Positions 40,068-47,251 of a stretch of 64,000 nucleotides of DNA are shown piece by piece. The DNA comes from Leucobacter sp. PH1c. GTDB taxonomy: Bacteria > Actinomycetota > Actinomycetes > Actinomycetales > Microbacteriaceae. Each line of letters begins with the position of its first letter. Position 1 is the stretch's first letter. Location of the stretch: NCBI RefSeq assembly GCF_000633415.1, contig NZ_AYMV01000007.1, positions 124,001 through 188,000 of the forward strand. Reading direction: 5' to 3'. The notes beneath the pieces were generated by a model. The model was given only the letters and a program-made list of their open reading frames with translations. It was not told where the DNA came from and ran no database searches. Both the position numbers and the translations under genes were made by a program.

Positions 40068-41137
40068 GCGGGCCGGCGACGCACCCGTTCCGCCGCTTCG
40101 AGCGGGGCCTCACCGGCCGATTCACGGTCGCGGTGCGACCCTCCTGGTTCCAGCTCGCGAAGGGCGCGGCAGCCGCGATCCTCACCTGGTTCCTCTGCCT
40201 GCTCGTGTTCCCCGGGCAGCTGCCTATCTTCGGTGCGATCGCCGCGCTGATCGTCATGCAGGACAACGTCGACCAGTCGCTCACGCGCGGCATCGAGCGC
40301 GTCGTCGGGGTGCTCGTCGGCATCTCCGTCGCGCTCGGCGCCGGTGCGCTCTTCGGCCCGCAGTCCTGGCTCTTCGTCGCCGCCATCGTCGTTGCCATGG
40401 CCGTCGGCTGGCTGCTGCGGATGACCCCGTCCTCCACGAACCAGATCGCCATCACGGCGCTGCTCATGATCGCGCTCGGCGGGCTCGAGCTCGACTACGG
40501 CGCGGAGCGGCTCATCGAGACCGCGATCGGCGCGACCATCGGCGTCGCGCTCAACGCGCTCGTCGTCGCGCCCGTGCAGAACTCCTCGGTGAACGAGGCG
40601 ATCGTCGCCCTCACGGATCACTCCGCGCGCGTGCTCACCCGCATCGCCGACGCGCTCGACGCGCCGCGGGACGACGCCTGGCTCGCCGAGATGCTCGCCG
40701 AGGCGCGCACCCTCCAGGCGGAGCGCGGCCGCGTGCACGACCTCCTGCGCCAGGCGCGCGAGAGTCTGCGCTTCAATCCCCGCAGCCGCCGCTACCGGCA
40801 GGGACTCGCCGACGACGACGCGCTCTTCCAGCGCCTGCAGCGCATCGTCACGCAGATCATCGGGATGGCACGCGCCACCGCCGACCTCTACGATCCCGAG
40901 CTCGTCACCGATCGCTCCGTGATCGGCATGGTCGAGGAGATGCGGCGCGCGGCCCACGATCTCGAGCGACTTGGACACCTGACCTCCGACGTGGCGGACG
41001 CGGGCCCGGTGGAGCCGCCCGCGCTCACGCAGCCGTACACGATCCCGCAGCCGCACCCCGAGCACTGGGTGCTCATCGGCTCGCTCATGGAGGATCTGCG
41101 GCGCGTGCGCGGCCGGATCACGGGCGAGCTCGACTGA
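40064..41137 (+). CDS. FUSC/aromatic acid exporter family membrane protein
   Basis: This 357-residue protein has an N-terminal membrane domain of about six helices (residues 30-165; QLPIFGAIAALIVMQDNVDQSL is the family-like first part). A cytoplasmic helical domain follows, with the end carrying PHPEHWVLIGSLMEDLRRV. It matches the FUSC or ArAE superfamily, which includes p-hydroxybenzoate and fusaric acid efflux proteins; many actinobacterial members are uncharacterised. GTG 40064 overlaps the phosphatase stop (GTGA), so the two are co-translated and may act together at the membrane. The substrate is unknown. Confidence 0.78.
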   Translation: MSGPATHPFRRFERGLTGRFTVAVRPSWFQLAKGAAAAILTWFLCLLVFPGQLPIFGAIAALIVMQDNVDQSLTRGIERVVGVLVGISVALGAGALFGPQSWLFVAAIVVAMAVGWLLRMTPSSTNQIAITALLMIALGGLELDYGAERLIETAIGATIGVALNALVVAPVQNSSVNEAIVALTDHSARVLTRIADALDAPRDDAWLAEMLAEARTLQAERGRVHDLLRQARESLRFNPRSRRYRQGLADDDALFQRLQRIVTQIIGMARATADLYDPELVTDRSVIGMVEEMRRAAHDLERLGHLTSDVADAGPVEPPALTQPYTIPQPHPEHWVLIGSLMEDLRRVRGRITGELD

Positions 41138-41222
41138 CCTGTCCGCGCGCGAAGCGCGGGAGTACGGGAAGCACGGGAGTGCGGCGTCTCGGGAGTGCCG
41201 CGCATCCGGGCTGCAACGCGAA

Positions 41223-41257
41223 CGGGCGGACACCACCTCGTCGGTGGTGCCCGCCCG
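41223..41257. terminator. Terminator between the FUSC gene and yceI
   Basis: CGGGCGG-ACACCACC pairs with GGTGGTG-CCCGCCCG around CGTC, interrupted by a small internal loop. A second, smaller hairpin GGTCGC/GCGACC (41262-41278) follows. It lies between convergent genes. Confidence 0.7.
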
Positions 41258-41290
41258 GTGCGGTCGCCGCAGCGACCGTGTGCGTCGCGC

Positions 41291-41848
41291 TTAGGCCTGC
41301 AGTGCGGCCTGGACGTCGATGTTGATCGTCACGTCGGAGCCGAGCAGGAGGCCGCCCTTCTCAAGCGGTGCGTTCCAGCTGAGGCCGAAGTCCTCGCGCT
41401 TCACGACGGTGGTCGCGGTGAAGCCCGCCTTGTAGTTGCCGTAGCCGTCCTCGCCGAAGCCACCGAACTCGAAGTTGAAGGTGACGGGCTGGGTGACGCC
41501 GCGCATGGTGAGCTCGCCGTCGACCAGGAAGTCGCCGTTCACCTCACGGGCACCGGTCGACACGAAGGTGAGCTGCGGGAACTCGTCCGCGGCGAAGAAG
41601 TCGCCCGTGCGGAGGTGGCCGTCGCGGTTCTTCTCGTTCGTGTTGATCGACGCGACCTCGGCCGAAGCGGTGACGGTCGAGTCGAGCGGGTTCTCGGCGG
41701 TGACGAAGGTGGCGTCGAAGTTCTCGAACTTGCCCTTCACCTTGCTGATCGCGAGGTGGCGCACGGAGAAGCCGACCTCGGAGTGCGTGGGGTCGATCAC
41801 CCACGTGCCTGCGCGGTAGCCGGGGATCTGCTCAGCGGTGATGGTCAT
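41291..41848 (-). CDS. YceI family lipid-binding-like protein
   Basis: YceI proteins form a lipocalin-like barrel that binds isoprenoid chains in structurally studied members. The 185 residues contain the opening GTWVIDPTHSEVGFSVRHL, then KGKFENFDATFVT, SINTNEKNRDGHLR with FFAADEFPQLTF, and the ending VVKREDFGLSWNAPLEKGG. There is no signal peptide, as in many actinobacterial members, so it is probably cytoplasmic. GAAAGG lies 8 bases before the ATG. It is monocistronic, ending at a terminator. Its biological role in this group is not established. Confidence 0.93.
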   Translation of the reverse strand: MTITAEQIPGYRAGTWVIDPTHSEVGFSVRHLAISKVKGKFENFDATFVTAENPLDSTVTASAEVASINTNEKNRDGHLRTGDFFAADEFPQLTFVSTGAREVNGDFLVDGELTMRGVTQPVTFNFEFGGFGEDGYGNYKAGFTATTVVKREDFGLSWNAPLEKGGLLLGSDVTINIDVQAALQA

Positions 41849-42015
41849 GCGATGCCTTTCTTTGGGGGCGGGATATGGGGTGCAACAGATACATGCAGAC
41901 GAATATTCCTGCCCTCTCGAAAAAAAGTTCTCCCCGGAGTGTCGCCGCGGGTTCGAGCTGCGCGCTGGGGCTCGGCTCCGCGGCGGAGCGGGGCTCGCGA
42001 ACCCGGTGCCTCACC

Positions 42016-42051
42016 GATCCCGCAGGCGCCTCCGATCCCGCAGGCGCCTCC
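42016..42051. repeat. Two tandem 18-bp repeats
   Basis: GATCCCGCAGGCGCCTCC occurs twice head to tail (42016-42033 and 42034-42051), followed by a degenerate third start AATCCGGCAGG. Each unit contains the palindrome AGGCGCCT. It is part of the 390-bp yceI-mug gap, which holds no gene. Confidence 0.9.
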
Positions 42052-42062
42052 AATCCGGCAGG

Positions 42063-42118
42063 AGAAATCTGGGATCTCGGAGATTCTGCCGGAGCAGCGT
42101 CCGAGATTCCAGATTTCT
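42063..42118. repeat. Long inverted repeat upstream of mug
   Basis: The 19-nt left arm AGAAATCTGGGATCTCGGA (42063-42081) is matched by the reverse complement of 42100-42118 at 18 of 19 positions, with an 18-nt loop. A competing stem, CCGGCAG (42055-42061) with CTGCCGG (42086-42092), overlaps the left arm, so two exclusive folds are possible. It could be a terminator for neither flanking gene, since both start away from it. The function is unknown. Confidence 0.8.
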
Positions 42119-42170
42119 CCGAGGAAGGGGAGGCGGGGCACGGAGACTGGAGCGCGGAGGGCTCACGTCA

Positions 42171-42221
42171 CGCGGGCCGACAACACCGCAACAGACCGCG
42201 CCGCGGGCCGACAACACCGCA
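42171..42221. repeat. Two 20-bp direct repeats before mug
   Basis: CGCGGGCCGACAACACCGCA occurs at 42171-42190 and 42202-42221, 31 bp apart start to start. The second copy ends 5 bp before the mug -10 box. The placement suggests a paired regulator site or a recent duplication. Confidence 0.85.
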
Positions 42222-42226
42222 CCGCG

Positions 42227-42232
42227 TACCCT
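42227..42232 (+). promoter_or_regulatory. -10 hexamer of mug
   Basis: TACCCT ends 6 bases before ATG 42239, consistent with leaderless transcription. Confidence 0.45.
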
Positions 42233-42238
42233 GGAGCC

Positions 42239-42898
42239 ATGCCACAGCGACGCCCCTCTCCTCTGCACGGAGCCCGGCCCCGCCGCGATCAGCTCGCCCA
42301 GTTCGCCACGGACGACCCGCACGCGCTCGACGACGTGCTTCCGGAGGACCCCGCGGCGACCCGCCTGCGCCTCCTCATCGTCGGCGTGAATCCCGGCCTC
42401 TGGACGGCCGCCGTGAACGCGCCCTTCGCCTACCCGGGGAATCGCTTCTGGCCCTCCCTGCACCGCGCCGGGCTCACCGAGCGCAGCGTCGACGCCACGG
42501 CGGGCCTCGCGCAGGAGGACGAGCGCGCCCTGCTCGACCGCGGAATCGGGATCACGAACCTGATCGGCCGCGCCACGGTCGCCGAGCGAGACCTGGCGCG
42601 CGAGGAGTTTCCTGCGGCGGGTCGGAGGCTCGTCGAACGGCTGGGGCGGCTCCGGCCCGAGAGGGTCGCGATCGCGGGGATCGGCGCATTCCGGAAGGCG
42701 TTCGCGCTTCCCCGCGCCGCGCTCGGCCCGCAGGACACGAGCCTGATCCCCGACTGGCCGGCCGGGGTGCGCCTCTGGGTCGTGCCGCAGCCGAGCGGGC
42801 TCAACGCACACGAGACGATCGACTCGCTCGCCGAGAAGTGGCGGGCGGTGTGGGAGGACACCGCGCAGCCTTCGTCAGCGCGCGGCGACCGGCCCTAG
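42239..42898 (+). CDS. mug: G/U mismatch-specific DNA glycosylase
   Basis: Mug-type glycosylases remove uracil, thymine or damaged bases opposite guanine. The 219-residue protein has the catalytic-region motif LLIVGVNPGLWTAAVNAPFAYPGNRFW near residues 44-70 (GxNPG type, with Asn in place of the general base as in Mug) and the late motif VVPQPSGLNAHET near 190. GITNLIGRAT is also conserved. The start is supported by the promoter 6 bases upstream. Its TAG stop overlaps the gatD stop on the other strand within CTAG. Confidence 0.9.
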   Translation: MPQRRPSPLHGARPRRDQLAQFATDDPHALDDVLPEDPAATRLRLLIVGVNPGLWTAAVNAPFAYPGNRFWPSLHRAGLTERSVDATAGLAQEDERALLDRGIGITNLIGRATVAERDLAREEFPAAGRRLVERLGRLRPERVAIAGIGAFRKAFALPRAALGPQDTSLIPDWPAGVRLWVVPQPSGLNAHETIDSLAEKWRAVWEDTAQPSSARGDRP

Positions 42899-43641
42899 CG
42901 GGGGCGGCGCTTCGCGCTCGCTCGCGCCTGCAGCACGGTCTCGCCGAGCTCGGCGCGCGGCTCGAACGCGCCGTAGCGGCGACGCGCCGCCTCCCCGATC
43001 AGGAAGTCGCTGAGGGCGGGGTTCTTCGGCAGCAGGGAGCCGTGGAGATAGCTGCCGATCACGTTGCCGGTGCGCGCGCCCTCCACCCCGTCGCTCGGGT
43101 TGTTGCCCGCGCCCTGGAGGACGGTGCCGAGCGGTGTGGATCCCGGGCCGAGGGTCGTGTTCCCGCTGTGGTTCTCGTACCCGATGATTTCGCCGAACTC
43201 GGCGGTGTCGAGGACGATGTTGCCGATCATCCGCTCGGTCCCCCCGCGGGTCTCCACGTCGAGCACGCCGATACCGGCGAGCTCCTCGCCCGTGTGCGTG
43301 ATGAAGCGGTGACCGAACAGCTGGTAGAGCCCGCAGACCATGAGCATGGGCACGCCGTCCTCGGCGAGGGCGCGGATCGCGTCGCGACGCGCCACGAGGT
43401 CCGCGGCCACGCGTCCCTGCCCGGAGTCCTGTCCACCGCCGCCAACGACGAGGTCGACGGTCTCCGGGAATGGATCGCCGGGGTTCACCTCGACCACGCG
43501 CGGCGCGAAGCCGTGCGCGCGTGCACGGCGCTCCAGGGCGAGAACGTTGCCCCGGTCGCCGTAGATGTTCATGTCGCGCGGATAGAGCGAGACGATGACG
43601 AGTTCGCGCGGGGTCTCCCCCGTCGTGCCTGCTGCGCTCAC
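42895..43641 (-). CDS. gatD: Lipid II isoglutaminyl synthase, glutaminase subunit GatD
   Basis: GatD releases ammonia from glutamine and passes it to MurT, which amidates the D-glutamate of lipid II. The 248-residue sequence matches the class I amidotransferase fold. The opening is ELVIVSLYPRDMNIYGDRGN, the nucleophile Cys sits in PMLMVCGLYQLFGHRF near residue 103, and the catalytic His lies in NVIGSYLHGSLLPKNP near 203. The start overlaps the murT stop (ATGA). The murT-gatD pair is the usual arrangement, essential or important for cell-wall crosslinking in Gram-positives. Confidence 0.95.
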   Translation of the reverse strand: MSAAGTTGETPRELVIVSLYPRDMNIYGDRGNVLALERRARAHGFAPRVVEVNPGDPFPETVDLVVGGGGQDSGQGRVAADLVARRDAIRALAEDGVPMLMVCGLYQLFGHRFITHTGEELAGIGVLDVETRGGTERMIGNIVLDTAEFGEIIGYENHSGNTTLGPGSTPLGTVLQGAGNNPSDGVEGARTGNVIGSYLHGSLLPKNPALSDFLIGEAARRRYGAFEPRAELGETVLQARASAKRRPR

Positions 43642-44969
43642 CAGATGTCCTCCACATCAGTCAGCTCCGCGAGAGTGCGGCGGAGTTCGAGCATCGCCGT
43701 GTAGGTGCAGTAGATGCGGCGCGGCTGCCCCATCGTGCGCTCGCGGAACGCCGTGAGCGCGGCACCGAGATCCTCCTCGACGTGGCCCACGGGGACGTCG
43801 TCGTGCTCCAGTCGGAGCGCCATGTCCCAGGCGCGCGCGCCGCTCACCGTGTCGACGCCGCGCGCGGCGAGCGAGCTGAAGTCGACGTCCCAGAGCCAGG
43901 ACATGTCCCGTCCGTCGGCGTACTGGTCGTTGATCGCGATCATGGCGCCGACGCCCTCGGCCGCGAACGATGCGAGGCCGAGCCGGAAGCCGGCGGGGTT
44001 CTTCACGAGGACGAGCTCGAGGGGCTGGCCATCGAGCTCGAGCTGCTCGCCGCGCCCGAATGCGGGGCGCACCTCGGCGAGCGCCGTGACAATGCGATCG
44101 GTGTCCGCGGGCGGCGCGATGCGCGCGGCACGCTCGGGCAGCGGACCGGCCTCGAGCACCTGCCGCACGACCGCGAGCGCGGCGGCGGCGTTGAAGGTGT
44201 TGTAGAGGCCCTCGAGCTTCAGCGCGGTGCGGTGCGGTGCGCCGTCGATCTGGAAGACCGCCTCGTGGTCGCCGAGCTCGATGAGGGTGACATCGGCGGA
44301 TCCGGATCCCGCGTCCTCGCTCCGCGCCGCGGGCGCGCCCGCGTGGAAGTCGTCATCGCTCGGGAACGTGGCGAGCAGGTCGTCGGAGAGGCCGAACTCG
44401 CGCACGTCGACCGCGGAGCTGCGCGCGCGGGTGCGCACGCCGATCTCGCGGATGAGCCGGTCCTCGCGGTTGACGACGAGGCCCTCCGTCGTGGCGTCGG
44501 CGATGCGCTGGAGCAGGCGCGCCGTCGTGTCGATCTCGCCGAAGCGATCGAGCTGGTCGCGGAGCACGTTCAGCAGCAGCGTGAAGCGCGGCGGCACACG
44601 ATCGATGAAGTACATGGCGTGCGCCTCATCGAGCTCGAGCACCGCGATGTCGGCGTCGAGCCGGCCCGCGAGGGATCCCTCCGCGACGGCCGCGGCCACG
44701 ACGCCGCGCGAGAAGTTCGATCCCGTGCGGTTCGTGAAGACGCGAAGCCCCTGGGCCTCGAGCATCTCCACGATCATCTTCGTCGTGGTCGTCTTGCCGT
44801 TGGTGCCGCTCACTGCGACGACGCCGTACGGGAGTCGCCCGAGCACCCGGCCGAGGAAGCCGGGGTCGAGCTTCTCGACGACGAGCCCGGGGAGGGCGGA
44901 GCCGCCGCCCCGCAGGCGCGCAGCCTGCCGGACGCTCTTCCCGACGAGGGCGGAGATCACATCACGCAT
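43638..44969 (-). CDS. murT: Lipid II isoglutaminyl synthase, ligase subunit MurT (no zinc ribbon)
   Basis: MurT is the Mur-ligase-like ATP-dependent subunit that amidates lipid II with GatD. The 443 residues include the P-loop SGTNGKTTTTKM near residue 53, FNRTGSN-type sequence (FTNRTGSNFSRG), LNVLRDQLDRFGEID near 136, and the C-terminal DUF1727 region with LVLVKNPAGF. Known MurT structures have a Cys4 zinc ribbon in the middle domain. Here the protein has a single Cys (RRIYCTYTAM), and the corresponding region is an acidic, Ser/Ala-rich stretch around residues 180-230. The ATG lies 7 bases after a TAGGCT -10 hexamer. Confidence 0.92.
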   Translation of the reverse strand: MRDVISALVGKSVRQAARLRGGGSALPGLVVEKLDPGFLGRVLGRLPYGVVAVSGTNGKTTTTKMIVEMLEAQGLRVFTNRTGSNFSRGVVAAAVAEGSLAGRLDADIAVLELDEAHAMYFIDRVPPRFTLLLNVLRDQLDRFGEIDTTARLLQRIADATTEGLVVNREDRLIREIGVRTRARSSAVDVREFGLSDDLLATFPSDDDFHAGAPAARSEDAGSGSADVTLIELGDHEAVFQIDGAPHRTALKLEGLYNTFNAAAALAVVRQVLEAGPLPERAARIAPPADTDRIVTALAEVRPAFGRGEQLELDGQPLELVLVKNPAGFRLGLASFAAEGVGAMIAINDQYADGRDMSWLWDVDFSSLAARGVDTVSGARAWDMALRLEHDDVPVGHVEEDLGAALTAFRERTMGQPRRIYCTYTAMLELRRTLAELTDVEDIW

Positions 44970-44976
44970 GGATGCC

Positions 44977-44982
44977 AGCCTA
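44977..44982 (-). promoter_or_regulatory. -10 hexamer of murT-gatD
   Basis: TAGGCT ends 7 bases before the murT ATG, in the 24-bp gap after trmD. Confidence 0.5.
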
Positions 44983-44993
44983 GTGGAGCTGGG

Positions 44994-45731
44994 CTAGTCG
45001 TCGGCTGCGTGCCGGCCGCGCGGCTCGCCGCGCTGCTCGCGCGAGAGAAGCTCCGGGCGGACCCGGCGAGTGCGCTCGATGCTCTGCTCGCCGCGCCACG
45101 TGGCGATGGCCGCGTGGTTTCCGCTGAGCAGCACGGGCGGCACCGCACGGCCGCGCCACTCGGCGGGCTTCGTGTAGCTCGGGTACTCGAGCAGACCGTC
45201 CTCGTGGGACTCCTCGACGAGGCTCTCGGGGTTGCCGACCACTCCGGGCACGAGCCGCGCGATGGCCTCGATCATGGCGATCGTCGCCACCTCTCCGCCG
45301 TTCAGGATGTAATCGCCGATGCTCACGAGCCGCACGCGGCCGCGCTCGGCGTACTCGTCGAAGACTCGCTGGTCGATGCCCTCGTAGCGGCCGCAGCCGA
45401 AGACGAGGTGCTCCTCGTCGGCGAGCTCGCGCGCCATCTTCTGCGAGAAGACCTCGCCGGCGGGCGACGGGAAGATGATGAGCGGCTCGTCGGCGGCGCC
45501 CGGATCGGTGAGGATCGTGTCGAGCGCTTCGCCCCAGGGCTCGGGCTTCATGACCATCCCGGCGCCGCCGCCACTCGGCGTGTCGTCGACGGTGCGGTGC
45601 TTGTCGTGCGCGTGCTCGCGCAGATCGTGCACGCGCACGTCGACGAGCCCGCGCTGCTTCGCCTTGCCGAGCAGCGAGAGCTCGAGCGCGTCGAAGTAGC
45701 CGGGGAAGATCGAGACGACGTCGATCCTCAT
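44994..45731 (-). CDS. trmD: tRNA (guanine-37-N1)-methyltransferase TrmD
   Basis: TrmD methylates G37 of tRNAs with SAM and prevents +1 frameshifting. The 245 residues open [16 protein letters not shown] and contain the substrate loop [17 protein letters not shown], the [15 protein letters not shown] stretch and the knotted SAM site [14 protein letters not shown]. The ATG overlaps the rimM stop (ATGA). The open frame continues far upstream, but that part is antiphase to rimM. rplS, the usual downstream neighbour, is missing; murT follows. Confidence 0.97.
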   Translation of the reverse strand: MRIDVVSIFPGYFDALELSLLGKAKQRGLVDVRVHDLREHAHDKHRTVDDTPSGGGAGMVMKPEPWGEALDTILTDPGAADEPLIIFPSPAGEVFSQKMARELADEEHLVFGCGRYEGIDQRVFDEYAERGRVRLVSIGDYILNGGEVATIAMIEAIARLVPGVVGNPESLVEESHEDGLLEYPSYTKPAEWRGRAVPPVLLSGNHAAIATWRGEQSIERTRRVRPELLSREQRGEPRGRHAADD

Positions 45732-46378
45732 GCGTCGCGTCCCGCGGTGGGGTCGGCGTCCCGCGCAGCGGGCTGGCCCGCGTCCGGGCCGCCGGCGATC
45801 TCGGCGTCGCGCTCCTCGAAGAGCCCGGCGGGCGGGGTGACGCGCACGACGCCCGCCTCGATGTCGACGCTCGGCACGATCGCCTCGACGAACGGGACGA
45901 GCACGGAGCCGGTCTCGGTCGTCACGACCAGCAGATCCTGCGCGGGGAAGTGCTGCACCTCGGCCACCACGCCGAGCTTGCGCTCGCCCTCGACCACGTC
46001 GAGGCCGACGAGCTGGTGGTGGTACCAGGCGTTCTCTTCCTCCCCCTCGGCGACCGCCGCCTCGTCGATCCAGAGGATCGCGCGGACGATGCTCTCCGCC
46101 GCGGTGCGGTCGGGGAGCTCGGCGAAGAAGCCGACGGGAGCATCGTTGAACCACCGCAGTTCGCGCAGCGTGATCGTGCGGCCGAACCACGGGGAGTCCT
46201 CGGGGACCTGGAGGTAGAACTCCGCACCCGGCACGAAGCGGAGCTCCGGGTTGTCGGTGAAGAGCTCGAGCTTAATGCCGCCCTTCAGTCCGTGCGGCTT
46301 CGTCAGGCGGCCCACACGCAAACTCCCCGCCCCGCTAGCGGGACGGGGAGCCTGCGCGCGCCCGGAGGCGCCGGCCAT
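45728..46378 (-). CDS. rimM: 16S rRNA processing protein RimM
   Basis: RimM binds S19 and helps mature the 30S head. The 216-residue protein shows the N-terminal barrel [20 protein letters not shown], the central motif [14 protein letters not shown] and the PRC-barrel end [21 protein letters not shown]. Short Pro/Ala-rich tails at both ends make it slightly longer than average. The ATG shares a base with the khpA stop (TGATG). It lies in the conserved rpsP-khpA-rimM-trmD order. Confidence 0.95.
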   Translation of the reverse strand: MAGASGRAQAPRPASGAGSLRVGRLTKPHGLKGGIKLELFTDNPELRFVPGAEFYLQVPEDSPWFGRTITLRELRWFNDAPVGFFAELPDRTAAESIVRAILWIDEAAVAEGEEENAWYHHQLVGLDVVEGERKLGVVAEVQHFPAQDLLVVTTETGSVLVPFVEAIVPSVDIEAGVVRVTPPAGLFEERDAEIAGGPDAGQPAARDADPTAGRDA

Positions 46379-46662
46379 CAGGCGTCGCTTCCGGTCGACG
46401 CGGCCTCGGCGGGGGCGTCGTCGGTGTCGACGACGTCCACGCGCACGCGCTCCCCCGCGGCCAGCGAGGTCACGACGGTGCGCAGCGAGGAGGCGGTGCG
46501 GCCGCCGCGGCCGATCACGCGACCGAGGTCGCTCGGGTGCACGCGCACCTCAAGGACCTCGCCGCGGGATCCGCCGCGCGAATCGACCCGCACCCGATCC
46601 GGGTGGTCGACGATCCCGCGGACGAGGTGTCCGAGGGCGTCAGCGAGCGCCTGTTCAGCCAA
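46378..46662 (-). CDS. khpA: KH-domain RNA-binding protein KhpA
   Basis: KhpA is a small KH protein that in Gram-positives pairs with KhpB and influences cell division and sRNA or mRNA binding. The 94-residue sequence contains the GxxG motif in DLGRVIGRGGRTASSLRTVV (about 45-64). The N-terminus MAEQALADALGHLVRGIVDHP is typical. The start is a TTG at 46662, which matches the family N-terminus; it lies 6 bases after the rpsP stop and has no clear ribosome-binding site, so it may depend on coupling to rpsP. Confidence 0.92.
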   Translation of the reverse strand: MAEQALADALGHLVRGIVDHPDRVRVDSRGGSRGEVLEVRVHPSDLGRVIGRGGRTASSLRTVVTSLAAGERVRVDVVDTDDAPAEAASTGSDA

Positions 46663-46668
46663 GAGTGC

Positions 46669-47103
46669 TTAGGCCTCGGTGCTCTCGGCGGCCTCTGCGG
46701 CCTCCTCGGCGGGCGCCTCAGCAGCGTCCTCGGCGGGCGCCTCGGCAGGCTTCTCAGCCTTGGGGCGGAGCACGGTCTTCTTCGAAGCGTCGGCCTCGAA
46801 GACGGCCTTGGCCTCGGGGGCCTTGACCTGCGACTCGGTCGAGCCCTCGCCCGAGAACTTGCCCCAGTCGCCCGTGAGCTTCAGGATGGCCGCGACCTGC
46901 TCGGTCGGCTGCGCGCCGACGCTCAGCCAGTACTGCGCGCGATCCGAGTCGACCTCGATGAAGGAGGGGTTCTCGGTCGGGTGGTACTTGCCGATCTCCT
47001 CGATCACGCGACCGTCGCGCTTGGTGCGCGAGTCGGCGACGACGATGCGGTAGTAGGGCGCGCGGATCTTGCCGAGACGCTTGAGGCGAATCTTGACTGC
47101 CAT
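46669..47103 (-). CDS. rpsP: 30S ribosomal protein S16
   Basis: S16 stabilises the small subunit near the platform. The conserved core [20 protein letters not shown] to about residue 85 (including YHPTENP and [13 protein letters not shown]) is intact. A C-terminal extension of about 55 residues is rich in Ala, Glu and Lys ([20 protein letters not shown]), seen in many actinobacterial S16 proteins. An AAGGAG Shine-Dalgarno lies 8 bases before the ATG. The gene heads the rpsP-khpA-rimM-trmD operon. The upstream region includes an A/T-rich GGCAAAATAGTC that may hold the promoter. Confidence 0.96.
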   Translation of the reverse strand: MAVKIRLKRLGKIRAPYYRIVVADSRTKRDGRVIEEIGKYHPTENPSFIEVDSDRAQYWLSVGAQPTEQVAAILKLTGDWGKFSGEGSTESQVKAPEAKAVFEADASKKTVLRPKAEKPAEAPAEDAAEAPAEEAAEAAESTEA

Positions 47104-47209
47104 GTGATGACTCCTTGATAGTGAACCGACGACACGACGCGGATCCGATCCGCGGCGCGAAAGCCTGGGCACGCGATTGCGTGAACTTGACTATTTTGCC
47201 ACAGCAGGC

Positions 47210-47241
47210 CCCCTGAACGCAATTTTTGTCAGGATCAGGGG
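47210..47241 (-). terminator. Weak hairpin between pepP and rpsP
   Basis: CCCCTGA and TCAGGGG pair around an 18-nt A/T-rich loop, 11 bp after the aminopeptidase P stop. It may separate the peptide operon from rpsP, whose promoter elements lie just downstream in the 148-bp gap. Confidence 0.4.
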
Positions 47242-47251
47242 TTTTGTGCGA

